Below are positions 47,349-57,578 of a stretch of DNA of 64,000 nt, piece after piece. The position numbers were made by a program, and so were the translations under genes. Source of the DNA: Bog-473 sp963791995 (GTDB taxonomy: Bacteria > Actinomycetota > Acidimicrobiia > Acidimicrobiales > RAAP-2). The first letter of the stretch is position 1. Each line of letters opens with the position of its first letter. The notes beneath the pieces were generated by a model. The model was not told the origin of the DNA and made no database searches. It saw only the letters and a program-made list of their open reading frames with translations. The stretch covers positions 372,001-436,000 of the forward strand of contig CAWBUQ010000023.1 of the NCBI GenBank assembly GCA_963791995.1, in the 5' to 3' direction.

Positions 47349-48770
47349 TCAGGCCCGTCGCGCCAGCGGCGAGCCCGGGGCCACCAGCGGCCAGGGCATG
47401 GCTCGCTCGGCGACCAGGGCGAGGTCGAGCAGCAGCGGTTCGCGGTGGTGACCCGCCAGCACCTGCAGGCCGACCGGAAGGCCGTCGACCGTCCCGGCTG
47501 GAATGCTGACGGCGGGGCTCCCGTTGAGATTCGACGGCGCCGTGAGGGCTGCGTTGTTCATGATGGCCCGGGCGAAGCCGATCTCGTGAATGAGGTCGCG
47601 CCCGGGCAGGGTGGACGGTGGGGGCCCTTCCGCCTTGAAGGCCACGTCGGGATGGGTGGAGCAGAACACGAAATCCACTTCGTCGAAGAGCGCGGCCATG
47701 GCCCCGTTGAGCTGCCGGCGATAGCGCTCGATGGACGCCGCACGTTCCAGGGTGTAGCGCTCACGGGCACTCTCGAGGCCCGCGGCGATCTCGCGCGAGA
47801 GCTCACCGATGCGGCCCGGATACGCGTCGCCGAGGTCGGCGACCATCGGCGGCTGGTTGGCCATCGCCCACGCGCCACGCAAGGGCGGCAATGTCGGCGT
47901 CACCGGGACCAGGCGCAACCCGGCGGCGCCCGCCAGGCGCTCCGCCGCCTCGACCACCGCCGCCGCCACGTCGTCTCGGACCTGGGCGATCCCCAGGTCC
48001 ACCACGACGGCCGCCGTGAGTCCCTCGAGATCATGGCTGCCCAGTCCCGCCTCCCAGCCATGGACGCGCGGCAGGCTCAGCGGGTCCCGTGCGTCGAAGC
48101 CGTTGCAGGCGTCGAAATAGCGGGCCGTGTCGCGAACCGAGCGCGTGAGGCACCCGAGCACGGTCGTCATCGGCTCAATGGTCCCGTCGGGTCCCTTGGG
48201 GATCCTGCCGTATGTCGCCTTCAGCCCGAACAGGCCGCTGAAGCCCGCCGGACCCCTGATCGACCCACCTCCGTCGCTCCCCGTCGCGACGGGCAACAAG
48301 CCACCCGCCACCGCGGCCGCCGTGCCACCGGAGGAGCCCCCCGGTGTGCGCTCCGGGTTCCATGGATTGCGGGTCGTCCCGTGCAGTTCGGTGGAGGTGC
48401 AGTTGATGCCGCCGAACTCCGGCGCGGTCGTCTGCGCCGCCAGGATCGCGCCAGTGGCCCGCAGGCGCGCGACCGAGGTGTCGTCGTGGGTGGCGATCCG
48501 GTCCTTGAAGATCATGGAAGCCTCGGTGTGGGGCCACCCCGCGACCTTCTCGAGTTCCTTGATCCCGAACGGCACGCCGCCGAAGGGCAGCGACACATCG
48601 GCCCGGCGCGCCGCGGCGCGCGCTCGCTCGAAGTCCGTGTGGCTGAACGCGTTCAACGGTGACGCCTCCATGGCGGCGATGCATGCGTCCAGCGCTTCGA
48701 GCGGCGACAGGTGCTTGGCCCTGTATGCATCGACCAGGCTGCAGGCGTCGTCGAGCCAGAGGTTGCTCAC
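47349..48770 (-). CDS. Amidase-signature family amidase
   Basis: Hydrolyses a carboxamide. 473 residues with the Ser-cisSer-Lys triad: Lys71 in FGIKELEK, cis-Ser in GGSSGG at 144-149, and nucleophile Ser170 in SDGGGSIRGPAGFSGLFGLK. Normal length and intact frame. It ends four bases from the convergent PhyH gene. The divergent PLP enzyme starts 56 bases from its start, so the two may share control. The natural amide is unknown. Confidence 0.93.
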   Translation of the reverse strand: MSNLWLDDACSLVDAYRAKHLSPLEALDACIAAMEASPLNAFSHTDFERARAAARRADVSLPFGGVPFGIKELEKVAGWPHTEASMIFKDRIATHDDTSVARLRATGAILAAQTTAPEFGGINCTSTELHGTTRNPWNPERTPGGSSGGTAAAVAGGLLPVATGSDGGGSIRGPAGFSGLFGLKATYGRIPKGPDGTIEPMTTVLGCLTRSVRDTARYFDACNGFDARDPLSLPRVHGWEAGLGSHDLEGLTAAVVVDLGIAQVRDDVAAAVVEAAERLAGAAGLRLVPVTPTLPPLRGAWAMANQPPMVADLGDAYPGRIGELSREIAAGLESARERYTLERAASIERYRRQLNGAMAALFDEVDFVFCSTHPDVAFKAEGPPPSTLPGRDLIHEIGFARAIMNNAALTAPSNLNGSPAVSIPAGTVDGLPVGLQVLAGHHREPLLLDLALVAERAMPWPLVAPGSPLARRA

Positions 48771-48826
48771 GGCGCGGACAGTACCCGAGCATCGCCGGCC
48801 GCGCCCCTGGCCGATAGCCTCCGGGT

Positions 48827-49819
48827 GTGGACACGGCCGTGCTCACCACTCCGGCTCTCCTCGTCGACGCCGCCGGACTCGAGAAGAACCTGGGGACCAT
48901 GGCGGCAGCTCTCCCCGGCGACCGGCTCCGCCCCCATGTCAAGGCGCACAAGTGCACCGCCCTTGCGGCACGCCAGGCGGCACACGGCCACATGCGCTTC
49001 ACCTGCGCCACCATGAAGGAGATGGAAGGCATGGCCAGGGCCGGCCTCGGTGACGACCTGTTGCTGGCCAACGAGGTGGTCGACGCCAGTCGGCTCGGCG
49101 CATTGCTGCGCGACGGGGCGCGGGTGACCGTCGCGGTCGACTCCGAGGAGACCATCGAGGCGGCGGCGCGGGCCGGGGTGCCCGAGGTTGTGGTCGATGT
49201 CAACGTCGGGCTGCCCCGGTGCGGCTGCAGTCCCGAGGACGCCGGGCGCCTGGCGGACCGGGCGCGTGCAGCCGGACTGACGGTGCGCGGCGTGATGGGC
49301 TACGAGGGCCACATCGTCGGGCTGGAGGACCGTGCCACTCGGGTGGCCATGATCGAGGTCGCCATGGCACAGCTGACCCGCGCCCACGAGGACGTCGGTG
49401 GTGACCTCGTCTCGGCCGGCGGCACAGGCACCTACGACCTCAACACGTGGGCGACCGAGATCCAGGCTGGGTCCTATGCGTTGATGGACACGGCGTACGC
49501 GAAGCTCGGTCTCCCCTTCGTCCATGCGCTCTGCGTGCTGGCGACGGTCATCTCGGTCTCGCCGGGTTACGCAGTCGCGGACTGTGGTCTCAAGGCGCTC
49601 GGCATGGACCACGGCAACCCTTCGGTCGAGGACGCGCAGGTATTGTTCTGCTCCGACGAGCACCTGACTTTCGTACCGCGGCGCTCGCTGCGCGTCGGTG
49701 ACCGCATTCGCGTGTTGCCAGCCCACGTCGACCCGACGGTCGCCTATCACGAGTACCTTCACGTGGTCGACGGCGACGACGTCGTGGAGCGCTGGGACGT
49801 CGATCTGCGGGGTTGGTGA
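48827..49819 (+). CDS. PLP-dependent D-amino-acid lyase/deaminase-like (alanine-racemase fold)
   Basis: 330 residues of the fold III family that includes D-threonine aldolase and D-serine dehydratase. Lys39 in RPHVKAHK is the likely PLP lysine. Further marks are DVNVGLPRCG, VRGVMGYEGH, SAGGTGTYDL and the C-terminal metal-site like region DEHLTFV...LPAHVDPTVAYHEY with His residues. GTG start. Which D-amino acid it uses cannot be told. Confidence 0.85.
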   Translation: MDTAVLTTPALLVDAAGLEKNLGTMAAALPGDRLRPHVKAHKCTALAARQAAHGHMRFTCATMKEMEGMARAGLGDDLLLANEVVDASRLGALLRDGARVTVAVDSEETIEAAARAGVPEVVVDVNVGLPRCGCSPEDAGRLADRARAAGLTVRGVMGYEGHIVGLEDRATRVAMIEVAMAQLTRAHEDVGGDLVSAGGTGTYDLNTWATEIQAGSYALMDTAYAKLGLPFVHALCVLATVISVSPGYAVADCGLKALGMDHGNPSVEDAQVLFCSDEHLTFVPRRSLRVGDRIRVLPAHVDPTVAYHEYLHVVDGDDVVERWDVDLRGW

Positions 49820-49900
49820 ACCAGGGCCGGAAAGCTCGTGCGCCCACACCGAGGCTACCCGGGCGGCGCCAGTAGGGTTGGCCGGGACAAGGAGGTCGCA

Positions 49901-50545
49901 ATGGCAGACGCCACGTTCACGATCGGGTCGCCCGCGACGTGCACCGACGGTCACTGCGGAAAAGTGATCAAGGTCGTCGTCGATCCGGTCGCTCGCGCGC
50001 TCACCCATCTGGTCGTCGAACCCGAGCATCGGGCCGGACTCGGCCGGCTGGTGCCGCTCGACCGGGTCAGTTCGGGCGCGGACGGCGTCGAGCTGGACTA
50101 CACCCTCGACGAGTTCTACGCCCTGCCCAACGCCGAGGAGAACGACTTCCTCCCGGGCGGCAGTGGCTACGCGGACTACGCCGCGCACGAGGCCTATTAC
50201 TGGCCCTATTTCGGGATCGAGGGCGGGCCTGACCCGCTGGTGGCCAATGCGAGCGCCATCGTGACGCACGACGACTTGCCCCCCGGCGAAGTCGGGGTGC
50301 GCCGAGGCGACCCCGTGCACGCCTCGGACGGGGAGATCGGCAAGGTGGAAGGGCTGGTCGTCGACACGACCGGCGGGCATGTGACACACGTGCTGCTCCA
50401 AGAAGGCCACCTGTGGGGGCGCAAGGACGTGGCGCTGCCCATCGGTGCGGTCACCCGCATGGACGACGGCGGGATCACGGTCTCGCTGAACAAGCACGAG
50501 ATCGGCGAACTGCCTCCGGTGGACCTGACCAAGCCGGGAGGCTGA
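49901..50545 (+). CDS. PRC-barrel domain protein
   Basis: 214 residues with two PRC-barrel-like halves. The first is at about 5-65 (GSPATCTDGHCGKVIKVVVDPVARALTHLVVEP), the second at about 135-200 (RGDPVHASDGEIGKVEGLVVDTTGGHVTHVLLQ), joined by an acidic, Tyr-rich linker. No membrane segment. Strong ribosome site AAGGAGGTCGCA before ATG. PRC barrels bind proteins or RNA in photosynthesis, RNA processing and stress; the specific role is unknown. Confidence 0.85.
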   Translation: MADATFTIGSPATCTDGHCGKVIKVVVDPVARALTHLVVEPEHRAGLGRLVPLDRVSSGADGVELDYTLDEFYALPNAEENDFLPGGSGYADYAAHEAYYWPYFGIEGGPDPLVANASAIVTHDDLPPGEVGVRRGDPVHASDGEIGKVEGLVVDTTGGHVTHVLLQEGHLWGRKDVALPIGAVTRMDDGGITVSLNKHEIGELPPVDLTKPGG

Positions 50546-50584
50546 CCCGCTCGGTCTCTCCGCGCGCTCCCCTTGCAGCCGCGC

Positions 50585-51853
50585 CTACGGTCCGGGGTCC
50601 GCCGCGGGCGTGTGCTCGGGCATCTCCGGGAAGTCGCGCATGGTGCGCATGGGCGATGCCAGCAGCCACACTCCCGCCAGCATCTCGCCCAGGACACCGA
50701 CCCACAGCGTCGGGCGGAGCCCGATCTGTGAGCCCAGCACGCCGCCGATGAGGGCGCCGATCGGCAGCACGCCCCAGACGACGAAGCGAATCGTCGCGTT
50801 CATCCGTCCGAGCAAGCGATCGGGGCAGAGGCGCTGGCGGAAGCTGACCTGGTTCACGTTGTAGACGACCACGAAGAACGACGTGATCATGAAGCCGATG
50901 CCGAAGAGCACGAGGCCGGGGCCGGGCCTGGTCAGCGGGATCAACACGCCGCCGACGTTGCCCCCGATGCCGATGAGGGTCGCCCTCGCCCCGCCGAAGC
51001 GCCTGGCGATCGGCCCCGCGGCGAATGCACCCAGCACCCCGCCCACACCGCCGAGGCTGAACAGCAAGCCGATCACACCAGGCGATGCGTGCACCTCGCG
51101 TACCAAGAAGACGATCTCGACGGCGGCGGCGATCCCGCTGAAGAAGTTCGACGACGCCGTCGTCGCCGCGATCGCCCGGAGCAGCACGTTATGGAACACG
51201 AACCGCAGGCCCTCGGCGATGTCGTGCACGAGATGCGGGTGCCCGCCCCGTGGGGCCTGCGGCTTCGGCTCGGGGGTGCGGATCGCCGCCACCGCGGCGG
51301 CCGACACCAAGAAGCTGGCGGAGTCGACGAGGACGGCGGCGGCGCTCCCGATCGCTTGGACGAGCCCGCCGGCGACGCCCGGGCCGGCCACGGCGGCCAC
51401 CTGGGCGCTGCCGGTGAGCTTCGCGTTGCCCTCCACGACGTGTTCGCGGCCCACGAGGGACGGAAGGTACGACTGGTAGGCCACGTCGAAGAACACGGTG
51501 AGGACGCCGCTCGCCAGGGTCACGACGAAGAGCTGGGCCAGTGTCAGGGCACCCACCGCATAGGCGATCGGCACCGATCCGAGGGCGAACAGCCGGCCGA
51601 GGTCCGCCGCGATCATGACCCGGCGGCGCCGGATGCGATCGACCCAGACACCGGCGGGCAGGCCGACGACGAGGAACGCGGCGGTCGAGGCGGCCGTCAA
51701 CAGGCCCATTTCGAAGGTGGTGGCGTGCAGGGTCCGCACGGCCAGCAACGGAATGGCCAGCAGGCTCACCTGTGAGCCCAGCTCGCTGACCGTCTCCCCG
51801 CCCCACAGCAACCGGAAGTCGCGGTGCCCGAGCAACGCCCCTCCCTTGGCCAT
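50585..51853 (-). CDS. MFS transporter (MefA/enterobactin-exporter-like)
   Basis: 422 residues, about twelve transmembrane helices. Start at ATG 51853 (MAKGGALLGHRDFRLLWGGETVSELGSQV), which matches the family's RDFRxLWxxxxxSxxG opening; the longer frame upstream is ignored. The motif A-like loop is VWVDRIRRRRVMIAAD. It ends in a short polar tail. Likely proton-driven exporter of a small molecule. No linked regulator. Intact. Confidence 0.87.
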   Translation of the reverse strand: MAKGGALLGHRDFRLLWGGETVSELGSQVSLLAIPLLAVRTLHATTFEMGLLTAASTAAFLVVGLPAGVWVDRIRRRRVMIAADLGRLFALGSVPIAYAVGALTLAQLFVVTLASGVLTVFFDVAYQSYLPSLVGREHVVEGNAKLTGSAQVAAVAGPGVAGGLVQAIGSAAAVLVDSASFLVSAAAVAAIRTPEPKPQAPRGGHPHLVHDIAEGLRFVFHNVLLRAIAATTASSNFFSGIAAAVEIVFLVREVHASPGVIGLLFSLGGVGGVLGAFAAGPIARRFGGARATLIGIGGNVGGVLIPLTRPGPGLVLFGIGFMITSFFVVVYNVNQVSFRQRLCPDRLLGRMNATIRFVVWGVLPIGALIGGVLGSQIGLRPTLWVGVLGEMLAGVWLLASPMRTMRDFPEMPEHTPAADPGP

Positions 51854-51931
51854 CGGGCGGACCCTAACGCGACCGCAGCGTGCAGGCAGCGCGGCTTGGG
51901 CTGCACTGCACATTGCGGATAGACCGGTGGC

Positions 51932-52706
51932 GTGCGAGGTCGCTCTGGGCTCGTCGCCGTTCCCGTCATCGTCGTCCTGTGCGCGTGGTGCGGGTGGGTC
52001 AGCGGATTCCATCGCACGTCGGGCGCGGCCGAGATCACCTGGGTCGTCTCACTGGTCGCCGTGGTCGTGGTGGACATCGCCCTGTGGGAGGGGTCAAAGG
52101 GACACCGGTTCGGTTGGCACCTGCCGAGGGCCACCGATCCGTGGCCGCGGCCCGGGCGGGGCGGGGCGCGATCCGCCCTTCGCGGCGTCGTGCCGTGGCT
52201 GATCCTGGTGCTCGTCGCTCTGGCATGGGACGTCTTGGGGATCGACAGCGGTCCGCACCAGTACCACCTGACCATCAGCGCATTGGCCCAGGCGTACCGC
52301 CCATTGAACGCCGCCCTCGTCTTGTTCTGGATCCTGGTCGGCGTCGGCTACGAAATGGCGACGGGTCCGTGCCCCAGCCGGCGGAGCGCCCATCTCGTCG
52401 AGCGACCCGGACTCGTCGTCGGACACACGGCCCGAGCCACCCGAGGCGTTCGGGGTGTACGCCCTCGGCGTGAGCGCCGGGCCCCACTCGTCGGCACTGT
52501 TGCTTCCTTCGAGCCCTCCGCTCGGCGTCGCGTTCTGGATCGCCGTCCCCGTCGCGGCGCTCGCAATCGACTTCGGGGCCCGCCGAACGAACGGCAGCAT
52601 GCCGACGGCCGAGGAGGTCGTCCGGTTCATCTCGACGTCGAGGGCGGTGAGCGTGGTCCTGGTGGTCGCGTGGGTCTTCGCCGGATACCACCTCTTCGCG
52701 CGTTAG
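51932..52706 (+). CDS. Hypothetical four-helix membrane protein (frameshifted)
   Basis: 257 residues after removing one extra base near 52365. Hydrophobic segments: GLVAVPVIVVLCAWCGWVS, ITWVVSLVAVVVVDIALW, VVPWLILVLVALAWDVLGI, and after a Ser/Asp/Pro-rich cytoplasmic linker GVAFWIAVPVAALAIDFGAR and VSVVLVVAWVFAGYHLFAR. GTG start just after the divergent MFS gene. No family recognised. Confidence 0.7.
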
Positions 52707-52730
52707 AGGGTCCGGCTGCCATGATGGGTT

Positions 52731-55683
52731 ATGGCATCGACGGGCCCCCGGAAGCGGTGGAACGGAGCGCGGCGTCTGACACACATGCTCGTCCCCCTCG
52801 TCCTCGCGGCGGCGATCGTCGTGGCGTCTGGCGCCGTCCCGGCGGCAGCGCACGCACAAGGTGCAGCGACCCGGGACACCGCTCCGGTGGACCTGGCGAC
52901 ACCTGTCGACATGGCCGCAGGGATCGCGCACCGCTCGGCCATCGTGCACGTGGGTCCGGTACGGGTCGAGGTCCTCAGTCCGAGCCTCCTCCGGCTCGAG
53001 TACTCCCCCTCGCAGCACTTCGAGAACAGCCCGACGGTGAACGCCCTCAACCGGCAGATGCCGGTCCCCCACTACTCCTTCTCTCGCTCTGGTGGGTGGT
53101 TGACCGTCCGCACCGCCAACGCAACGCTGCGTTACAAGCTGGGGTCGGGGCCCTTCACCCCGCGCAACACCTCGCTCCGACTCTCTGTCGGGGGCCGGAT
53201 ATCCACGGTGGCGCCCACATGGGAGTGGGAATGCACCTTCGGCCAGGTGTGCCAGGCCGGCGCGGCCACCCTGAGCGGAGGGGCCACGCTCAGCCAGACC
53301 TTTCCGGGCTATCAGAGCACTGCGGGCTACGCCGGATTCTTCGTCAAGCAGGGCGCCGGCGTCACCTGGCACGTCCTCGGGGCGAAGGCGGGCCCGGCGG
53401 CGGTCTCGCTGCGGTTCTACAACGTGGCCAGCCCGCCGCTCACGCCGGCGCCGAGCACGCTCGACCTGCTCGTGAACGGGCAGGTTCGACAGACAATCGA
53501 CGCCGCGCCGACCACGGCGGCCCAGCCGTGGTCGACCTTCACATCCACCGTGCCGCTGGTGGATGGGACCAACTCCATCGAGGTGGTCAACACCACACCG
53601 AACAGCTTCGATCTGGGGATCGACACCCTGAGCGTCGGTCCCGGTGGTGCGGCACCTCCCACAGCCCCTTCGACGGGACCGCTCGGTGGGTGGTTCAGGG
53701 GGTTCGACACCGACACCTACAACGACACGCCGACCTGCGCGTCCGGGCAATCCGGAGCCACATGCGAAGCGGGCATTCAGCCGCTGAACACCGACGGCCT
53801 CTTGGACACCGCAGGGTGGCGCCTCCTCGACGATTCGCAGAGTTCGGTGTGGACGGCCAACGGATGGGTGCAACCCCGTCCCGCACGTGGCGACCTGGAG
53901 GACGGCTACCTCTTTACCTACGGTCACGACTACGCGGGTGCCTTGCGGACGTTGGCGCAACTCAGCGGTCCGGCGCCTCTGCTGCCCCGCGACGTCTTCG
54001 GCGTGTGGTACTCCGACTACACGCCCTATTCGAGCAGCGATATCGAGAATTCGATCTATCCCGCTTTCGTCTCGAACAACGTGCCGCTCAACACCCTGTC
54101 GCTCGACACCGACTGGAAGGCACCCAACGACTGGAACGGCTGGGAGTGGAACAGCTCCCTGTTCCCCTCTCCATCGGCCTTCCTGAGCTGGGCGCACTCG
54201 CACGGCATCGACGTGACGTTGAACATCCACTCGAGCATCGATGACAACGATCCGAAATTGCCCGCGACCGAGCGCATTGCCGGAAATACCCTTGCCTCGT
54301 CCAGTTGCACCAACGGGAACTGCAAGGTCTGGGACTGGAGCTCCATCGCCCAGGCCGAGTCCAACTTCGCCCTGCAACAGAGCTTTCCAGCGCCAGGGGG
54401 TCGCCTTCTGGTGGCTCGACTGGTGCTGCGACAGTTCCGTCGTGTCCGCGCCGGGCGTAACCCCCGACGCGTGGATCGACCACCTCTATGCCCAGGACAT
54501 GGCCAACCTGGGAGAGCGAGGCTTCGTCCTGGCACGCATCGGCGGGTCCAACGCCGAGCCGCAGCAGGTGTACCCGGCCGGGCCGTGGTCGGATCACACG
54601 TCGACCATCGCGTTTACCGGGGACGCCTGGGGCACCTGGAACACCTTGGCGACCGAGGCCGCCTTGGTGCCAGACGAGGCCACGATCGGTGAACCCTACG
54701 TGAGCAGTGACATCGGGAGCTACCTCGGCCCTCCGCCGACGCAGTCGGGAGCAGATCCTCCGGACCTCTATGACCGCTGGGTGCAACTCGGCACCTTCGA
54801 GCCGATCCTCCGGCTCCACTCCAACAACGAAGACCGGCTTCCCTGGCAGTATCCCCAGCCGGTGCAAGGCATCACCGAGTCGTTCCTCCGCCTCCGCGAA
54901 GAGCTGCTTCCCTACTCCTACACATTGGCGGCCGACGCCAACCAGACCGGCCTGCCCATGGCAAGCCCGCTCTACCTCGACTACCCGGGTCAGCCTCCCG
55001 CCTACCAGAATCCGACTGAATACCTCTACGGGCCGGACATGCTCGTGGCTCCGGTGACCACACCGGGAACCGTGGCATCCACCACCGTCTGGTTCCCTCC
55101 TGGCACGTGGGTCGACTACTTCACGGGAGCCACCTTCAAGGGTCCGTCGACGACCACTCTGTCCGAGCCGCTCGACCGCATGCCGGTCTTCGTGCGCCAA
55201 GGAGGGATCGTGCCCGAGCAACCCTCCACCGGAGGAACCGGACCACGGCACGCCCTCACCGCGCTCGTCTACCCGGGATCGTCTGGGTCCTTCGCGCTCT
55301 ACGGCGACGCCGGTACGGGACTCGGCTACACGAAGGGTCAGCACACCGAGACAGCCATCACCACATCGAGTGCGTCTCACGGCGGCACGCCGTCGGTCCG
55401 CGTGACGATCGGTGCGGCTCGGGGCAGCTACCCCGGTGAACCCACCTCCCAGTCGACCCGCGTCGAGTTGGTCGACGTCACCCGACCGGGGCAGGTCACC
55501 CTCGACGGCCGACGCCTGCGGCCGCGAAGCGGGTCCGGCCCAGGTTGGTCCTACGACGCGTCGACCGAGACGCTCATCGTGGTCGTCGGGTCGAGGCCGG
55601 TGGTGCACGCGGCACGGGTCGTGGCGGTCGGTTCGGCCGCGGTCACTCGGGCTGATCCCGCAGTGGCGCCGTCCGCGTCGTGA
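52731..55683 (+). CDS. Secreted glycoside hydrolase family 31 enzyme with internal carbohydrate-binding module
   Basis: 983 residues after removing one extra T near 54391. Signal peptide (LVPLVLAAAIVVASGAVPAAAHA). N-terminal beta-sandwich to about 215; an inserted CBM35/CBM6-like module at about 224-302 (YNVASPPLTPAPSTLDLLVNGQ, TSTVPLVDGTNSIEVVN). Then the GH31 barrel with VWYSDYTPYS, LDTDWKAPNDWNGWEWN, AFWWLDWCCDSS as the nucleophile strand, and SSDIGSYLG as the acid/base region. C-terminal sandwich with YLYGPDMLVAPVTTPG and VFVRQGGIVP. Acts outside the cell on an alpha-glycoside. The nucleophile strand lacks the common WNDMNE and so points to an uncommon specificity. Confidence 0.85.
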
Positions 55684-55734
55684 CCGTCGGCACCGCACCG
55701 TAGGCCGCGGCCTTGGAGGATGCCGACGCTGTCG

Positions 55735-56406
55735 TTACGGTGAGGACAAGACCACATCGCAGAAGACGAATCCGTCTCGACTCACGATCTCACCGGTCTG
55801 AATCGGAATCGGTGAGGCAAAACAGGGAGCATCCCAGACGAAGGTGTGAAATTCGCCACGTTCGCCACACGGATCCACTCCCGCCGGCAACTCGTCGAGA
55901 AGATCTGCATCGAAATCCCGGCCCACGAACGACGGAGGGAGTTTCGCCGGGTCCACGCACGTGAGGACGGCCCGGATGCCCGAATCGATCATCTCTCGCG
56001 CCAGGATGTCGGTTGGGCGGCCCCAGAGCGGGAAGACAGGCTCAATGCCTGTCCCGTGCAGGGCCTGCTCCCGGTACTGCCGAACATCCTCGAGGAAGAG
56101 GTCGCCGAACACGACTGCGCTGACTCCGTCCTCGGTCGCGGTACGCATGGCCTGGTCCATCTGCGCTTCGTAGATGTCGTTCGGACACAGAGAGGGGATG
56201 TCGACAACATGCAGGGGCAGGCCAAGACGATCTGCTTGCAATTCGAGCAGCGTCCGCCGGACGGCGTGCATGGCGACTCGATCGGCGTCTCGGTTCATGG
56301 TGACCAGCAAGCCCGCAACAATGAGGTCCGGGTCCTCACTCGCCCGTTGCAGGGCGCACGCGCTGTCCTTCCCGCTGCTCCAGCTCATGAGGGCGCGTGC
56401 TTGCAC
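55735..56406 (-). CDS. PP-loop ATP-pyrophosphatase (Dph6/MJ0570-like)
   Basis: About 223 residues. PP-loop SWSSGKDSACAL near the N terminus, VVFGDLFLEDVRQYRE, CVDPAKLPPSFVGRDFD and PAGVDPCGERGEFHTF, the C-terminal signature of the family that includes diphthine-ammonia ligase. In bacteria the role is unknown, since they lack diphthamide; amidation or thiolation of another substrate is possible. GTG 56406 is chosen so that the PP-loop follows a short leader; ATG 56388 is an alternative. Confidence 0.82.
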   Translation of the reverse strand: MQARALMSWSSGKDSACALQRASEDPDLIVAGLLVTMNRDADRVAMHAVRRTLLELQADRLGLPLHVVDIPSLCPNDIYEAQMDQAMRTATEDGVSAVVFGDLFLEDVRQYREQALHGTGIEPVFPLWGRPTDILAREMIDSGIRAVLTCVDPAKLPPSFVGRDFDADLLDELPAGVDPCGERGEFHTFVWDAPCFASPIPIQTGEIVSRDGFVFCDVVLSSP

Positions 56407-56679
56407 TTCGACATGCAAGCACGGCCGCAACCACGAAGCAATCCGCAGGTCTACGAATTACCCGTCGACCGTTCCATGGGATTATCGAGACCCCGGCGGG
56501 GTACGTGGCGACGACACATCTGACGGGATCTGCCGGCGGGGCCCGCAACAGTCCTCGCGGCGTCGATCGACGGCTCGCACCCCGGTGATCACTACAGCGG
56601 ACCGGTGGACATGCTGCCCTGATAGTGGATGCTGTCTCGTACTTCGCCGGTTGAGGAGCCCAGTGCGAGGGATTCGGAT

Positions 56680-57300
56680 TCAGACGCCGAGCGACGCGTC
56701 CCGCAACTGCGCAGCGAGTGCCGGATCGCCGTGGATCTCGACTCTGGCCGCCCCTTGCCGGCCGGCGCCGAACATCGTGAGCTCACCTGGGTCGCCGGCG
56801 AGAACGAGCCGTGGCCCGATGCCGCGTTCCTTGTCTTCCCGCCCGGTCGAGGTCAGCACGATCTGGGCGGGAACTCGTTTCGCCAGTCCGCCGGGTCCGA
56901 CGCGCGCCCAGAGTGCGTCCGCGAGCTCGCCGGAAATGGATCGGGGCTGCCAGCCCGCCTGCGCTCGGCGAACATCCTCCACATGGATGAAGAGCTCGAT
57001 CGTGTTCATCGGCCCGTCGAACGGACGGAGGATCGCCGGCGGGCCACGTCGCACGGTCTGGACCAGGCGTTCCCACGTCGTGCGGTCCCGCACCGCCTTC
57101 CGAACCTTGTCCGTGTAACCGGCCAGCGGGCGCCAGACCAACCCGGGTCCACTGTCAGGTCGCCGCTCACGGACAACGAGGTGCGCCGCCAGGTCGGCGG
57201 TGTCCCAACCCTCGCACAACGTGGGCGCGTCCGGACCGAGCTCCTCGAAAAGATCGCAAATGGTCTGACGCTCCTGCTGAGCGAGGCTTGATTGCGACAT
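56680..57300 (-). CDS. DinB/maleylpyruvate-isomerase-like protein (TIGR03085 type)
   Basis: 206 residues. N-terminal LAQQERQTICDLFEELGPDAPTLCEGWDTADLAAHLVVRERRPD is the hallmark of the actinobacterial TIGR03085 family: helical bundle with a metal-binding His (AAHLVVRE) and a second His in FIHVEDVRRA. Related to mycothiol-dependent enzymes, and found in mycothiol-making actinobacteria. A separate C-terminal region carries the lipid-transfer-like AARVEIHGDPALAAQL. Exact reaction unknown. The 249 bases below it and 278 above hold no gene I can support. Confidence 0.85.
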   Translation of the reverse strand: MSQSSLAQQERQTICDLFEELGPDAPTLCEGWDTADLAAHLVVRERRPDSGPGLVWRPLAGYTDKVRKAVRDRTTWERLVQTVRRGPPAILRPFDGPMNTIELFIHVEDVRRAQAGWQPRSISGELADALWARVGPGGLAKRVPAQIVLTSTGREDKERGIGPRLVLAGDPGELTMFGAGRQGAARVEIHGDPALAAQLRDASLGV

Positions 57301-57578
57301 GCGAGCATTCTAAGAATGCAGGAGCATCTCTGGTGTATTGCGGCCTCTCCCTGGTCGGGGACCCTCAGTTGCGGCCACGCCCTCCAAAGCAGTCGTAGTC
57401 TTTGCCTCACCGCCGAACGGACTTCTTCGCTCTGGTGTCCCACGCGGCAATTGCAGCCGGGACACAGGCGCCTCGGGAGGCCGCACGAGTGAAGCCTTGG
57501 TGCTGACCTAAGCGAGTCTTCCGCGATCGTGTCTGGGTCAGATGGTTGGCCCCCTGCGTTGAGCTCAGCCCATTCGCC

